Positions 11,218 to 22,469 of a stretch of DNA of 64,000 nt are shown in pieces (position 1 is the first letter of the stretch; each line of letters begins with the position of its first letter). Position numbers and translations under genes: made by a program. The stretch covers positions 1 to 64,000 of the forward strand of contig CAJNDS010000758.1 in NCBI GenBank assembly GCA_905221605.1, in the 5' to 3' direction. The notes beneath the pieces were generated by a model. It was not told where the DNA came from, did no database searches, and saw only the letters and a program-made list of their open reading frames with translations. The stretch is from Symbiodinium natans (lineage: Eukaryota; Sar; Dinophyceae; Suessiales; Symbiodiniaceae).

Positions 11218-11545
11218 TCCCATCATCCCCCATCATCCCCCATCATCTCCATCATCCACCATCATCTTCATCATCTCCCGTCATCTCCCCCATCCCCTCC
11301 CATCCCTCATCCTCTCTCATGATGTGCTATCACCCCTCATCTTGGAGCATCATCTTCATCATCTTCATCATCTTCATCAATCATCTTCTTCATCTCCCAT
11401 CATCTCCGGGCATCATCTCCCATCATCTCCGGGCATCATCTCCCATCATCTCGGAGCGTCATCTTCCATCATCTCGGAGCATCATCTTCCATCATCTCGG
11501 AGCATCATCTTCCATCATCTCGGAGCATCATCTTCCATCATCTTC
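11218..11545. repeat. CATCATCTCC/CATCATCTTC low-complexity array
   Basis: Irregular CATCATCT-based microsatellite, becoming a regular 23-bp repeat (GGAGCATCATCTTCCATCAT plus CTC) at about 11,453-11,535. Confidence 0.9.
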
Positions 11546-11622
11546 AGTTTGAAAAAGTACTCAAATATTCACCACCTAGACCCATACACCCAAAACTCCG
11601 CAAACCGCCCCTTCCCCTTCCA

Positions 11623-11694
11623 GAATTAAATAATTTAAATAATTTAAATCCGAAACACCCCTTTCAGATTTAAATTATTTAAATTATTTAATTC
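11623..11694. repeat. Perfect 28-bp-arm inverted repeat
   Basis: Arms 11,623-11,650 (begins GAATTAAATAATTTAAATAA) and 11,667-11,694 (its exact complement, ending TTATTTAATTC) flank a 16-bp loop. AT-rich, next to the start of the 116-bp array. Confidence 0.9.
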
Positions 11695-11710
11695 CGGGGG
11701 GGGGCCAGAA

Positions 11711-12270
11711 GGAGGACAAAAGTTGGTGTGATTCGCGCGCCTGCGTTTTTTGCTTGCAGAAGGAGGGCGCGCGAATCACACCAGATTTTGTCCTCTGGGT
11801 TTTGTCGGACATGTGAGCAACAAGAAGGAGGACAAAAGTTGGTGTGATTCGCGCGCCTGTGTTTTTTGCTTGCAGAAGGAGGGCGCGCAAATCACACCAG
11901 ATTTTGTCCTCTGGGTTTTGTCGGACATGTGAGCAACAAGAAGGAGGACAAAAGTTGGTGTGATTCGCGCGCCTGTGTTTTTTGCTTGCAGAAGGAGGGC
12001 GCGCGAATCACACCAGATTTTGTCCTCTGGGTTTTGTCGGACATGTGAGCAACAAGAAGGAGGACAAAAGTTGGTGTGATTCGCGCGCCTGTGTTTTTTG
12101 CTTGCAGAAGGAGGGCGCGCGAATCACACCAGATTTGTCCTCTGGGTTTTGTCGGACATGTGAGCAACAAGAAGGAGGACAAAAGTTGGTGTGATTCGCG
12201 CGCCTGTGTTTTTTGCTTGCACAAGGAAGGCGCGCGAATCACACCAGATTTTGTCTTCTTGGCTTTTTTT
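11711..12270. repeat. 116-bp tandem array; each monomer is a hairpin
   Basis: GGAGGACAAAAGTTGG starts at 11,711, 11,827, 11,943, 12,059 and 12,174, giving a period of 116 bp (one copy 115). Within each unit TGGTGTGATTCGCGCGCC pairs perfectly with GGCGCGCGAATCACACCA (18 bp), and the pairing extends with mismatches to GGACAAAA/TTTTGTCC around a 23-nt loop. Copies are nearly identical, so amplification is recent. Confidence 0.95.
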
Positions 12271-14160
12271 GGTAGCAAACCCACCTGTCAAGGACACCCA
12301 CACCAGAAACCCCCTTTTTGTGGAAACCTTGAAAGCAAGGTGCTGTGTTGTCCGCTCTCACCTTTCGTTCGTTGCACGGTTTGTCCCCTTTATTTTTTTT
12401 TGCAGAGGGGAGTCCAAGATTTTGAGAGTGTTGCGGGTGTATAGCAAAACCCACTTGAAATGCACCCACAATGGAGACCTCTTTTTTTGGCAAACCTTGA
12501 AAGACATGTGCTTCTCTGTCCATTCTCACCTTTCGTTCGTTGTGTTTTCTGTCCCCATTCTTTCTTTAAATATGAAATATTCAAATCATAATTGAAGCGG
12601 GGCATCCAAGATTTTTAGAGTGTTTCGGGCGTCGTTTTCTTCCTTCTTCTGTAGCAGAACGCACCTTAAAAGGACACCCACACCAGAGACTCTGATGCTG
12701 TGGAAACCTTGCAGGAAAGGCGCTCCCTTTGTCCACTGTGGCAGTTCTTTCGTTGTATTTCTATGCGCAAGAGGAAATAGCAGAGGGAAATGATGTTACG
12801 TGTATCCAAAATCAGGGTGTCCTTTTCTTACTTTTCTGTAGCAAAACCCACCTTTCAAGGACACCCACACCGGAGACACAAATTTTATGGAAACCTTGAA
12901 AGAAAAGGGTGCTTCTTTGTCCACTCTCATCTTTCGTTCGTCAATTTCAATATGAAATATGTAAATCATAGTTAAAGAGGGGCGTCCAAGATTTGTTGGG
13001 TCTTTCGGGCGTTCTTTTCTTCCTTGTTCTGTAGCAGAACCCACCTTAAAAGGACGCCCGCTCCGGAGACTTCTATTGTTTGGAAACCTTGAAAGAAAAG
13101 GGTGCTTGTTTGTCCACTCTCACCTTTTGTTCGTTTCATGTTCTGTCACCCTTTTATTAAGTATGGATATGTGTAGATCACTTTAAAGATGGGTGTCCAA
13201 GTTGTTTACAGTGTTTCGGGTGTCCTTTTCTTCCTGTTTAAAACCCACCTTAAAAGGACACCCGCACCGGAGACGCCGATGTTTTGGAAACCTTGAAGGA
13301 AAGGCGCTCCCTTTTTCTACTGTGGCCTTCCTTTCGTCTTATTTCTTTGCACAAGAGGAAATAAAAGAAAGACATCATGTTACATGTATCCAAAATTAGG
13401 GTGTCCTTTTCTTCTTTCTTCTGTAGCAAAACCCACCTGAAAGGGACACCCACACCGGAGACCTCTGTTCTTTGGAAACCTTGAACTTTATTTTCTTTTT
13501 TGCACCCTTTATTTAATTAAGTATGACATATTGAAATCATATTCAAAGAGCGGCGTCCAAGATTTTTAGAGTGTTTCGGGCGTCCTTTTTCTTCCTGTTT
13601 CTGTAGCAAAAAACCCACCTTAGAAGGACACCCACACCAGAGACCGCAAGGGGAAATGACAGAAGGAAATCGCGTTACGTGTATCCAAAATTAGGATGTC
13701 CTTTTCTTCTTTTTCTGTAGCACAACCCACCTGAAGAGGACACCCACACCGGAGGGGTTTTTAAAAACCTTCAAAGAAAAGTAAGGTGCTTCTTTGTCCA
13801 CTCTCACCTTTCGTTCGTTTCATTTTCTGTCCCCGTTTATTTAGATATGAAATGTTTAAACTATATTTCAAGAGGGGTGTCCAAGATTTTGAGAGTTCTT
13901 CGGGCGTCCTTTTCTTCCTGTTTCTGTAGCGAAACCCACCGACTCCGATGTTTTGGAAACCTTGAAGGAAAGGCGCTCCCTTGTCCACTGCGGCCTTCCA
14001 TTCGTTTTTTTTCTTTGCGCAAGAGGACACAAAAGAAAGACATGATGTGACATGTATCCAAAATTAGGGTGTCCTTTTCTTCTTTTTTCTGTAACAAGAC
14101 TCACCTTAAAAGGACGCCCGCGCCGGAGACTTCCAGTTTTTAGAAACCTTGAAAGAAAAC
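12271..14160. repeat. Degenerate satellite with about 190-200 bp monomers in alternating types
   Basis: The phrase GGAAACCTTGAAAGAAAAGG recurs near 12,322, 12,703, 12,890, 13,082, 13,285, 13,473, 13,956 and 14,142. Two monomer types alternate: one carries TCTCACCTTTCGTTCG and a TATGAAATAT stretch, the other AAGAGGAAAT and TTACGTGTATCC, so the higher-order unit is about 390 bp. Each has GGGTGTCCTTTT and AAAAGGACACCC as an inverted pair. Confidence 0.85.
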
Positions 14161-14380
14161 AGGCCGAAGACCTAAGATTTTTAGAGAGTTTTTGTTCCCA
14201 ACAGACAAATCGCGAGCACTGTCCGTCCCCCTAAGATTCTCCAAGAAGTTATGCACCCAACACACAATTCGCAAGTGCTGTCCCCTAAGATGTTGAAAGA
14301 ATCTGTGCTCCCAAAAGACAAATCGCAAGCACCGTCCAAGTAAGATATTCGAAAAGGGTATGCTCCCAATCAGTTTTTTC
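14160..14380. repeat. Diverged copies of the 55-60 bp CTAAGATT satellite
   Basis: Four diverged units contain CTAAGATT, a spacer, and AATCGCAAGCACTGTCC-like sequence. They are related to the array at 14,700-15,390. Confidence 0.7.
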
Positions 14381-14690
14381 TAAAGAAAAAGACAAGAAGA
14401 GAAGAGAGAAGAGAAGTTTGCATGTCTTCCTTCCCTGTTCCTTTCTTCTTCCGGTTCGCTCGCTCGTTCTGTCTCCCTCTCTCTCGCTCTCTCTTTTTTC
14501 TTTTATGGGCGGCATGTCTTGTAGAAATGGAAGACGGAGTGAGACAGGGCGAGGCATAGAGAGAAGCATAGACCGTAGGACAGAGAGGGTCTCTTAGCTT
14601 CCCCCTTCTCAAGTCCAGCTCAGTTTTCTTTCTTGTGGAAAAGAAAGAGGAAGAGAGAAGAGGAATTTACATGCCCACCCTGCCCCTCCA
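14381..14690. repeat. AG/CT-rich low-complexity spacer
   Basis: Purine-rich then pyrimidine-rich stretches (AGAGAAGAGAAG, TCTCTCTCGCTC). No gene is seen. Confidence 0.7.
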
Positions 14691-14694
14691 AAGA

Positions 14695-15390
14695 GTCAAA
14701 TCGCAAGCCCTGGTCCCTAAGATTTTGGGTTTAACTTTTGCTCCAAAGAGTCACATCGCAAGCCCTGGTCCCTAAGATTTGGGGCCCAGTTTTTGCTCCA
14801 AAGAGTGACATCGCAAGCCCTGGTCCCCAAGATTTTGGGCGCATTTTTTTTGCTCCAAAGAGTAGCGTCGCAAGCCCTGGTCCCTAAGATTTTGGGCCCA
14901 GTTTTTGCTCCAAAAGGTCAAATCGCAAGCCCTGGTCCCTAAGATTTTGGGTTCACTTTTTGCTCCAAAGAGTAACATCGCAAGCCCTGGTCCCTAAGAT
15001 TCTGGGCTCATTTTTTGCGCCAAAGAGTCGAATCCCTAAGATTTTGGGGTCAATTTTTGCTCCAAAGAGGCCAATGGCAAGCCCTGGTCCCTAAGATTTC
15101 GGGGTCGATCTGTGCTCCACAGAGTCAAAGCGCAAGCCCTGGTCCCTAAGATTTTGGGTTTAACTTTTGCTCCAAAGAGACACATCGCAAGCCCTGGTCC
15201 CTAAGATTTGGGGCCCAGTTTTTGCCCCAAAAGGTGAAATCGCAAGCCCTGCTCCCTAAGATTTTGGGCTTATTTCTTGCTCCAAAGAGTAACATCGCAA
15301 GCCCTGGTCCCCAAGATTTTGGAATCGATTTTTGCTCCAAAGAGTCAGATCGCAAGCCCTGGTCCCTAAAATGTTGGGCTCAATTTTTGC
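14695..15390. repeat. About 59-bp tandem array, TCGCAAGCCCTGGTCC
   Basis: About twelve units of the form GCTCCAAAGAGT, then CACATCGCAAGCCCTGG, then TCCCTAAGATTTTGGG, with small differences (AGTAAC, AGTCAC, AGGTCA). Confidence 0.92.
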
Positions 15391-15953
15391 CTTTCCCTTC
15401 TCTTCTTCTGCTTCCTTTGAACTGATAAAACACAAGAAAGGAACTCATATGATAAGGCAGTGGAAAGGTAAGCACAGGGTGACTCCCTGCGCGTGGACCT
15501 TTCCATAATGCTCCATCATATTCCTCCTCTCGGCCTATCTCTTCTGTTCCTTTCCTTACCCTTCTCCTTCTCATAGTTCTTCCTTTTTGTTTTTCTCATT
15601 TCGAAAAGAAAGAGGGAAGGGAGAAACAAGGGAGAGAGAATAGATAACGAAGAGTGCCATCTTCTCTGCGCCTTGTTTTGTCTCTCCCTCTTCTCTATTA
15701 ATCTGTCTTCTATTCTTTTCTTTGCTCTTCCCATTAAATATGCAATCCTTGGTATCTCTTCTCTCTCCTTCTCTCTTCCTGCAACAGATGTCCTTTTGGA
15801 TCGTTTTCTGCATCTTAAAAAGGACACCCAAAAGAAAACACTCAGGGTGCCCCCTTTGCGCGTTTGAAGACACAGAAGGCGATTAAAAGGGACGCCCATG
15901 TTGGATTGGCAGCAAACCCAGCTGATGCTCATGATTCTGATTCTCTCTCTCTC

Positions 15954-16012
<59 letters not shown>

Positions 16013-17950
16013 CCCTACATATGGGCGATGGAACGGGTGTCCTTTTCAATCGTTTTCTGCATCTTCAAGAGAAAAACGGACACCCCACAAGAAGGAAAAG
16101 TAACACAAGAGATAGGGAGGGAAATTGACCCTTTCCTCTCTTCTTATCTGCTATTTTTCTTATTCGCTTCAAAGAAGCAACATAAGGGAAAGGGGATTTC
16201 CTGAAGAGGAGCGAGGGAACCTATCTGTGAAAAGCAAGAATGGTTTTTTCTAGTTCGAAAGGGAATAGGGAGAGACAAGGGAGAGATGATATGTACAGCT
16301 TTGCGCCTTATATTGTGATTCCGTCTCCTTGCTTCCTGTCTCTTCTATTCCTTGCAGCACGCTTCGAGAAACATAGCATCCTTGTTATCTTTCCTCTCTC
16401 ACTTCCCTTTCCCTTCTCTTCTTCTGCTTCCTTTGAACTGATAACACACAAGAAAGGAACTCATATGATAAAGCAGTGGAAAGGTAAGCACAGGGTGACT
16501 CCCTGCGCGTGGACCTTTCCACAATGCTCCATCATATTCCTCCTCTCGGCCTATCTCTTCTGTTCCTTTCCTTACCCTTCTCCTTCTCATAGTTCTTCCT
16601 TTTTGTTTTTCTCATTTCGAAAAGAAAGAGGGAAGGGAGAAACAAGGGAGAGAGAATAGATAAAGAAGAGTGCCATCTTCTCTGCGCCTTGTTTTGTCTC
16701 TCCCTCTTCTCTATTCATCTGTCTTCTATTCTTTTCCTTGCTCTTCCCATTAAATATGCAATCCTTGGTATCTCTCCTCTCTCCTTCTCTCTTCCTGCAA
16801 CAGATGTGCTTTTGGATCGTTTTCTGCATTTTCAAGCGAGAAAAAAGGACACAGAATGCGATTAAAAGGGACGCCCATGTTGGATTGGCAGCATGCCCAG
16901 CTGATGCTCATGATTCTCTCTCTTTCCCTACATATGGGCGATGGAACGGGTGTCCTTTTCAATCGTTTTCTGCATTCAAGAGAAAAAGGGACACCCCACA
17001 AGAAGGAAAAGTAACATAAGAGATAGGGAGGGAAATTGAAGAACTCCTCATTTTACTTAGTCATTCCCTTTCCTCTCTTCTTATCTGCCCATTTTCTGTG
17101 CGCCTTGTTGTGTCTCTCCCTCTTCTCCCTTCATCTCTCTTCTAGTCTTTTCTTTGCTCTTCCCATTGAAATGCAACCCTTTTTATCTCTCCTCTCTTCT
17201 TCTCTCTCCCTCCTCTTCTCCTGTTCCCCTCTAAACGACAAAAACGCAAGAAAGGAAGAATAAGAGGGGAATGGAGGCCCTGTTCCTTTCTTCTCTTCTT
17301 TCAATGGATGGGGGAAGTGGGCGGAGTTGGCTCCTTGCCCGTACACCCTCCCCATGCTTCAGCAAACCCCTCCTCTCGCCCTATCGCCTCTGTTCTTTTC
17401 CTTGTGCCCAAACGGAAAACGAAAACGGGTTCCTTTATATGTTCATTGTCCTTCCTTTGGTTTTTTATTTCACAGGGAAAAGAACCAGAGAAGAGAAAGA
17501 TAAGAACGAGAGGTGAGATGAAAACGGCACCATCTTCTCTTTGCCTTATTTTTGCACCTCCCCCTCCTGTCTTCATTTCTCTTCCACTCTTTTTTCCATT
17601 GCTCTTCCCATAATATTGCATTCCTTTTGATAACTCACAGGAAATTAAAATGGCCTCCTTGTTGTCTCTCCTCTCTCACTTCCCTTCTTTCTTTTTGTTG
17701 TTCTCATTTCGAAAAGACAGAAGGAACGGAGAGATAAGGGAGACAGGATAGATAAAGCAGAGTACCATCTTCTTTGCGCCTTGTTTTGTCTCTCCCTCTC
17801 CTTTATTCATCTCTCTTCTATTCTTTTCTTGGCTCTTCCCATGAAAATTGTGTTCCTCTTATCTCTCCCTCCTTCTCTCCCTTCTCTTCTCCTGTTCACG
17901 AGAGCCTTCGACTTTAGGGTTGAGGAGAAAAAGAAAAGAGAAAAGAGGAA
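15390..17950. repeat. About 1-kb direct repeats in a CT-rich region
   Basis: The segment from about 15,385 to 15,800 recurs at about 16,395-16,810 with only a few differences; weaker partial copies follow near 17,095-17,230 and 17,690-17,870. A CT microsatellite lies at about 15,940-16,008. The many Ser/Leu-rich or Arg/Glu-rich frames are low-complexity artefacts. No gene is seen here. Confidence 0.85.
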
Positions 17951-18073
17951 CTACCTGGTTCTTGTTCCTGAGGCCACCATAGTACGACTGACGTGACAGC
18001 AGCGTACCCTCGTGGAAACGTGTATGGCTATAAGAAAACCCGAGTCACAGCTTCCAAATAGACCCTATTTAAG

Positions 18074-18083
18074 CCACCCACCC

Positions 18084-18114
<31 letters not shown>

Positions 18115-18120
18115 AAAAAA
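18074..18120. repeat. Homopolymer junction poly-C then poly-A
   Basis: A C run of about 25 followed by an A run of about 20, immediately outside the right end of the satellite block. Confidence 0.85.
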
Positions 18121-18255
18121 AAAGAACCGTTTACAGACGCTTCGAAACCCTAAACCCTAAAACCCTAAATCCGTAGACCCTAGACCCTAAACCCTAAACC
18201 CTAAACCCTAAACCCTAAACCCTAAACCCTAAACCCAACATGACCGGCCTGCAAG

Positions 18256-18306
18256 GGCTCTCGAAGCTACTTCTTAGAACATGCGAACCCCGGTGGCAGC
18301 CACTGA
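18256..18306 (+). CDS. Candidate terminal exon after the satellite block
   Basis: After acceptor CTGCAAG the frame reads GSRSYFLEHANPGGSH and stops at TGA 18,304. A second frame (LSKLLLRTCEPRWQPLRLST) stays open to a TGA near 18,341, so the frame is undecided. If this belongs to the gene at 3.45-8.2 kb, the 9.75-kb block would be inside an intron. Confidence 0.25.
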   Translation, partial: GSRSYFLEHANPGGSH

Positions 18307-18360
18307 GATTGAGCACGAAGACTTCCACCGCGGCCCCAGAGCCCTGAACCCAAAGCCTCC

Positions 18361-18486
18361 TACAGGGTGGGGCCCCCTAGTTATAAGTAGAGTTATAAGG
18401 GCCCTAAATTGGGTTATAAGGACCCTAAGTTAGGTTATAAGTCCCTTAAGTACAGTTAGTATAGTAAGGGGGCCCCACCCTGTATG
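18361..18486. mobile_element. Inverted-repeat element with GGTTATAAG units
   Basis: Ends ACAGGGTGGGGCCCCC and GGGGGCCCCACCCTGT are perfect complements. The interior repeats TTATAAG and CCCTAA motifs. A related sequence in the opposite orientation is near 58,110-58,220. Confidence 0.7.
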
Positions 18487-18815
18487 TAGTACCTTTTTGG
18501 GGCTTAAAGTTTAGGGGAGAGAGGGTTCAGGGTTCCTCTAATCCTCACAACCCGCCCCAAAAAAGGGAATGCATGGCCTTCATGTAAACCCGACGTCTTG
18601 TAATTGTTCGCAAAGCAACTGCTGACGTGTGCCTCCTCGCTTGTGACCTCTCCCAACCATTCGCGCTGCAAGCTTCTTGCACTCGACATAGAGTTGAACT
18701 TAGAAAGCCCCTGAACCCTAAGCCTTTCAGGGTTTAGGGTTTAGGGTTCAGAGTTTAGGGTTTGGGATTTAGGGTTTAGGGTGAAGCATAACAATCCACA
18801 AGCTCAAGATCCAAG

Positions 18816-21800
18816 ATCTCATACGAGAATCCGCTCCGCTTGCGAGCCGCAGCATCCGTTGAGTCTTTGGACCTTAAGCCTTGGGCTTCGTACCTTGCAA
18901 GCAGACTCTTGAGCCCGAAACCTCAAGCCTAAACCCTAAACCCTAAACCCCCCCCTACACCCTAAACCCTAAACCCTACGCCCTACGCCCCGAACCCTAA
19001 ACCCTGAACTCTAGCCCTGAACCCTAATCTGTCCTAGCCACTGGAAGGACTGGCTCCCGGAAGACCGAGTCCACGTCCTGTATGCGGGATTGAGCTGGCA
19101 GGCAGCATTGCAAACATGGGTTCTTTCTGGTTTAAGTTTAGGGTTTAGGGTTTTGGGTTTTGGGGTTTGGGCTTATGCTTATTTTTAGGGTTTAGCGTTT
19201 AGGGTTCACCTCTCTCTCTCTCTATTATATATATATATACATGTATATATATATATATATATAGGTATTCTGCAGAGAGATAGAAAGCAAGAATTATATT
19301 GTGGGTAGTTTGTTTTCAGCACCATGAGGAGGGTTAGACGGGAAAACATTCCCGCATAGGCCGTTGGAGGTATGGGCAGGTTGTTGTTAGCGATGGCCTT
19401 TTCCTTTTTCAAGGCCCCCAAAACCATGCCCTACACTCTAAACCCTAAACCCTCAACCCTAACCCTAAACCCTAAACCCTAAACCCTAAACCCTCAACTC
19501 ATAGAACCACTAGACAAACAGATACAAACCCGCCTCTATCACACCAACCTCTTTTTCCTCCATTCGCATACAACCACTGCAGGAGGCTTCAACGCCCTAA
19601 ACCCCCCCCCGCCCCCCCGCTAAACCCCAAACCATAGACCCCCTGAACCCCAAACCCAAGACTGGACCCTAAACCCTGAACCCGCAAACCCTAAACCCCA
19701 AACCCTAAACCCCAAACCCCAAATAACCCTAAACCCTAAACCCTAAGCCCTAAGCCCTAAACCCTATAACCCTATAACCCTATAAACCCTATAAACCCTA
19801 TAAACCCTAAACCCTAAACCCTAACTACATACACGCAAGGAAGAGCTGATCCAAGCCGCCGGCTTCACGCCTTCACAACTGCATCGCGCAGGGCCCTGCT
19901 CAGCCGTGCGAGGGGATTTGTGCCTTGGATGTGTTAGGGTTTAGGGTTTAGGGTTTAGGGTTTAGGGTTTAGGGTTTAGGGTTTAGGGTTTAGGTATTAG
20001 GGTTTAGATTATTTTTTCGTTCAGGGTTCCCTTAGAAAGTAAGCAATTCAAAAATAGCACCCTTTTTGAAAGATGGTTGCTACTTGCTTTCTTAAAGATC
20101 TCCGGGATGTGTGTATGTAGGATGTCGGGTTGGTGTTGTTTTCGGGGTTTCGAGTTTCAAGGGCTAGTTTGCGATGCGAAGATTCCCAGTATCTTCACCT
20201 TCTGTGTTTGCGGGTTAGGCCCCACCAAAACACGTCGCCATGTGCGTTTTTCCCAGAATTGAAACATACGTTCGATGGCGCGCAACGGGCCTCATTACAC
20301 CCCAGGAGCCAGCGCGCATCCGAGGAGAGCGCGGAAAAAAAGGGTTTAGGGATTAGGGGTTTAGGGTGGAGTGTTTAGGGTTTTTGCAAACATGCAGCTT
20401 CTACCCAGAGGGTCCATGTGCAGATACTATTATGGAATGGGGTGCCCAAGAACCCTCTTTAGCATGGCTTTTCGGTAATGTAGGGGTCGGAAGAGTTACT
20501 TATAGCATTCCCTTAGGGTCCCTTTGTAAGTATACTACAAGATCCCCCCAGAACATTACTCAGGCCCCTGTATTACCTAGGACCATATTAGCTGGGTTAG
20601 AGATGAAGCCCGGACAGCACCACTGCCCTCAAAGAGTAGCGAGACGCCGCCCCAAAGCAGATGGTACGTTTTTGGAATGCTGGGGAACCGACATTCCCGA
20701 GAAGGTCCTTTGAGCTCGAAAAGGAAAAGACAACTCTAAGAGCCGAGCTGCAATACAGTAGCCCTTAAGCCCATAATAAGGTTGGAAAGGCCCTGAGTAT
20801 GGTCCCTTACCCTTGTTTGTAGATTATAGGGATCCGAAGTATGGGCCCTTAGTATATGGATGTATATAGATGTATATAGATAGTGTGTTTTAGGGTTATA
20901 CGACAAGGGACCCGCACGAAGGGCCCATACTTGGAAACCTAGACGAAACCCTAAGCAAAAAAAGAAGATACAATAATCACCTGAACCCTAAACCCTACCC
21001 TCAACCCTAAACCCTAAACCCTGAACCAACAAAACAACAAAACCTCAGCACCCTTCCAAGAAGTCGCCACAGGGTCTACACGGCTGCAGTCCCCGACTCC
21101 AAGGCACGGCCCCTGATTTGGGTATCTCAATGAGGACCTCAACCCCTAAACCCGACAAACCTTCTATAAACCCTAAAAGCCAGCCACAAGAAAACTAAAC
21201 CATAAGGCAGTGAGGCCCGAATCGCTGAGTACCAAATTGGGAGCACATGCCCCGTGCTACGACAATCCCTATTGAGCTTTACGGGCCCTATTCCCTTTAA
21301 GGGGCTCTTTAGGGTTTAGGGTTTAGGGTTTAGGGTTTAGGGTTTAGGGTTTAGGGTTTAGGGTTTAGGGTTTAGGGTTTAGGGTTTAGGGTCTCTCCTT
21401 TGGTCCCCATTTAGGGGGTTCAGGGTTTAGGGTTAGGGTTCACGGCTCGTGTTTTTACTTAAAGTCCCAGGACGCCAACATACTGAGCTTTCCCGAGAAA
21501 AGAGCTGTGTTTTGGAACTTCGGCTATCCCTTTTGTTTACGTAGTACCTAGTGTCGAAAAACAGGGACCCCCGCCCCCCCTGCCTCCCCAGCACCCGAAA
21601 ACCCGAAACATTTGGAGGATTAGGGCTTGGGGTCGTTAAGATTTGGAGGTGTTGCATCACAAGGTTCCGATTCGACCCTGAGCATTTTGCTTAGCATAAG
21701 CTGCTTCCACACCACGCTCCAACTTTGAGGATTCTGCGTGGGCTTGGGGTGTGCTAGGAGCTATGTTTCTCCGAATGCGTGTAGTACCCAGCAGCATCAG

Positions 21801-22164
21801 AAGCAAGCCCCATGCATCGAATCGACAACACACCCCGAAGTCCCTCATTTACCCGTTCCAAAAAGAGGCCGCAGAGCTTTTGCTGCAGACAAAGGCGCAG
21901 CGAATCTGCGTGTGAGATCAGGTCCCAGACCCCTGAACCCAAGAAGCCTAAACCCGCGAGTGTGCAGGGTTGGCAGAATATCCCCCAGAAACCGCAATTC
22001 ATTTAAACTTATATCAGGGCATTGGTTCCATTTATGGATGCCTTCCGAATTCCGATAACAGGACATCTTTAGAGGCTTTAGCAGTCCTCAGCAGAGTTAC
22101 TCTTTGGTTTACTCGAAAAGGTTTCTTCTTCGAGGGTGATTTCTGGAGCCTTGCGCATTTTTAG
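18816..22164 (+). CDS. Unidentified multi-exon gene ending at 22,164
   Basis: Candidate exons: 18,816-about 18,925 (ISYENPLRLRAAASVESL), 19,038-19,119 (HWKDWLPEDRVHVLYAGL, donor GTTCTT), 19,840-19,932 (EELIQAAGFTPSQLHRAG), 20,257-20,343 (LKHTFDGAQRASLHP, donor GTTTAGGG), 20,398-20,474, 20,581-20,663, about 20,702-20,754 (SFELEKEKTTLRAELQY), about 21,060-21,119, 21,470-21,541 (DANILSFPEKRAVFWNFG), 21,795-21,921 and 21,968-22,164 (LAEYPPETAIHLNLYQ to DFWSLAHF, stop TAG). Pairs with consistent splice phase: 20,398/20,581 and 21,795/21,968 (a 46-bp intron). No family is recognised; more than one gene may be present. Confidence 0.42.
20475..20580 (+). mobile_element. Introner-like element, GTAAT-AGGGGTCGGAA family
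   Basis: It starts GTAATGTAGGGGTCGGAAG and ends CCCCTGTATTACCTAG. Flanking frames join in phase: TTTTCG then GACC gives FSMAF, R, TILAGLEMK. Copies: 24,187-24,306, about 55,830-55,965 and about 61,386-61,500. Splice ends lie at, or within a few bases of, the element ends. Confidence 0.6.
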
Positions 22165-22469
22165 TACTTAGGGCTGGTAGGATTCAGGAGTTTAGGATTT
22201 AGATTCAGGGGTTTAGGGTTTAGGGTTTAGGGTTCGGGTTTAGGGTTAAGGAGGACTCTGGGGAAATGGAAGATGTTGTGCCTTCCAAATGTTTGGGGCG
22301 TCGATAGGCGGGTAGCTCTCTGTCGCCTGACGAGCTGCTGGGCTAGCGAAGGCTAGAACATGAGATGCTGAGCCCTGCACCCCTAAACCCGAAACCCCAA
22401 ACCCCAAACCCCAAACCCTAAACCCTAAACCATAAACCCTAAACCCTAAACCCTAAACCCTATCACTCA

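Larger units (their letters stand above)
8324..18073. mobile_element. 9.75-kb telomere-free satellite block bounded by 25-bp inverted repeats
   Basis: The left boundary begins CTTAAATAGGGTCTATTTGG and the right boundary ends CCAAATAGACCCTATTTAAG; the 25-bp arms (8,324-8,348 and 18,049-18,073) are perfect reverse complements, and similarity continues inward with mismatches (GGAAGCTG-GACT-G). No TTTAGGG tract occurs between 8.3 and 18.1 kb. Inside are only satellites and low-complexity DNA, with no open frame that looks like a transposase. It could be a large non-autonomous element or inserted segment. Alternatively the two ends are unrelated copies of the small element at 8,324-8,431. Confidence 0.5.

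Noticed and set aside
10279-11552. Long open frames on both strands (up to 253 codons)
   Set aside because: They are translations of the 90-bp palindromic satellite and the CATCAT array, open in several frames at once; no domain or codon bias.
15516-17621. Ser/Leu- and Arg/Glu-rich frames in the CT-rich region
   Set aside because: Low-complexity reading of CT/AG tracts duplicated in the 1-kb direct repeats.
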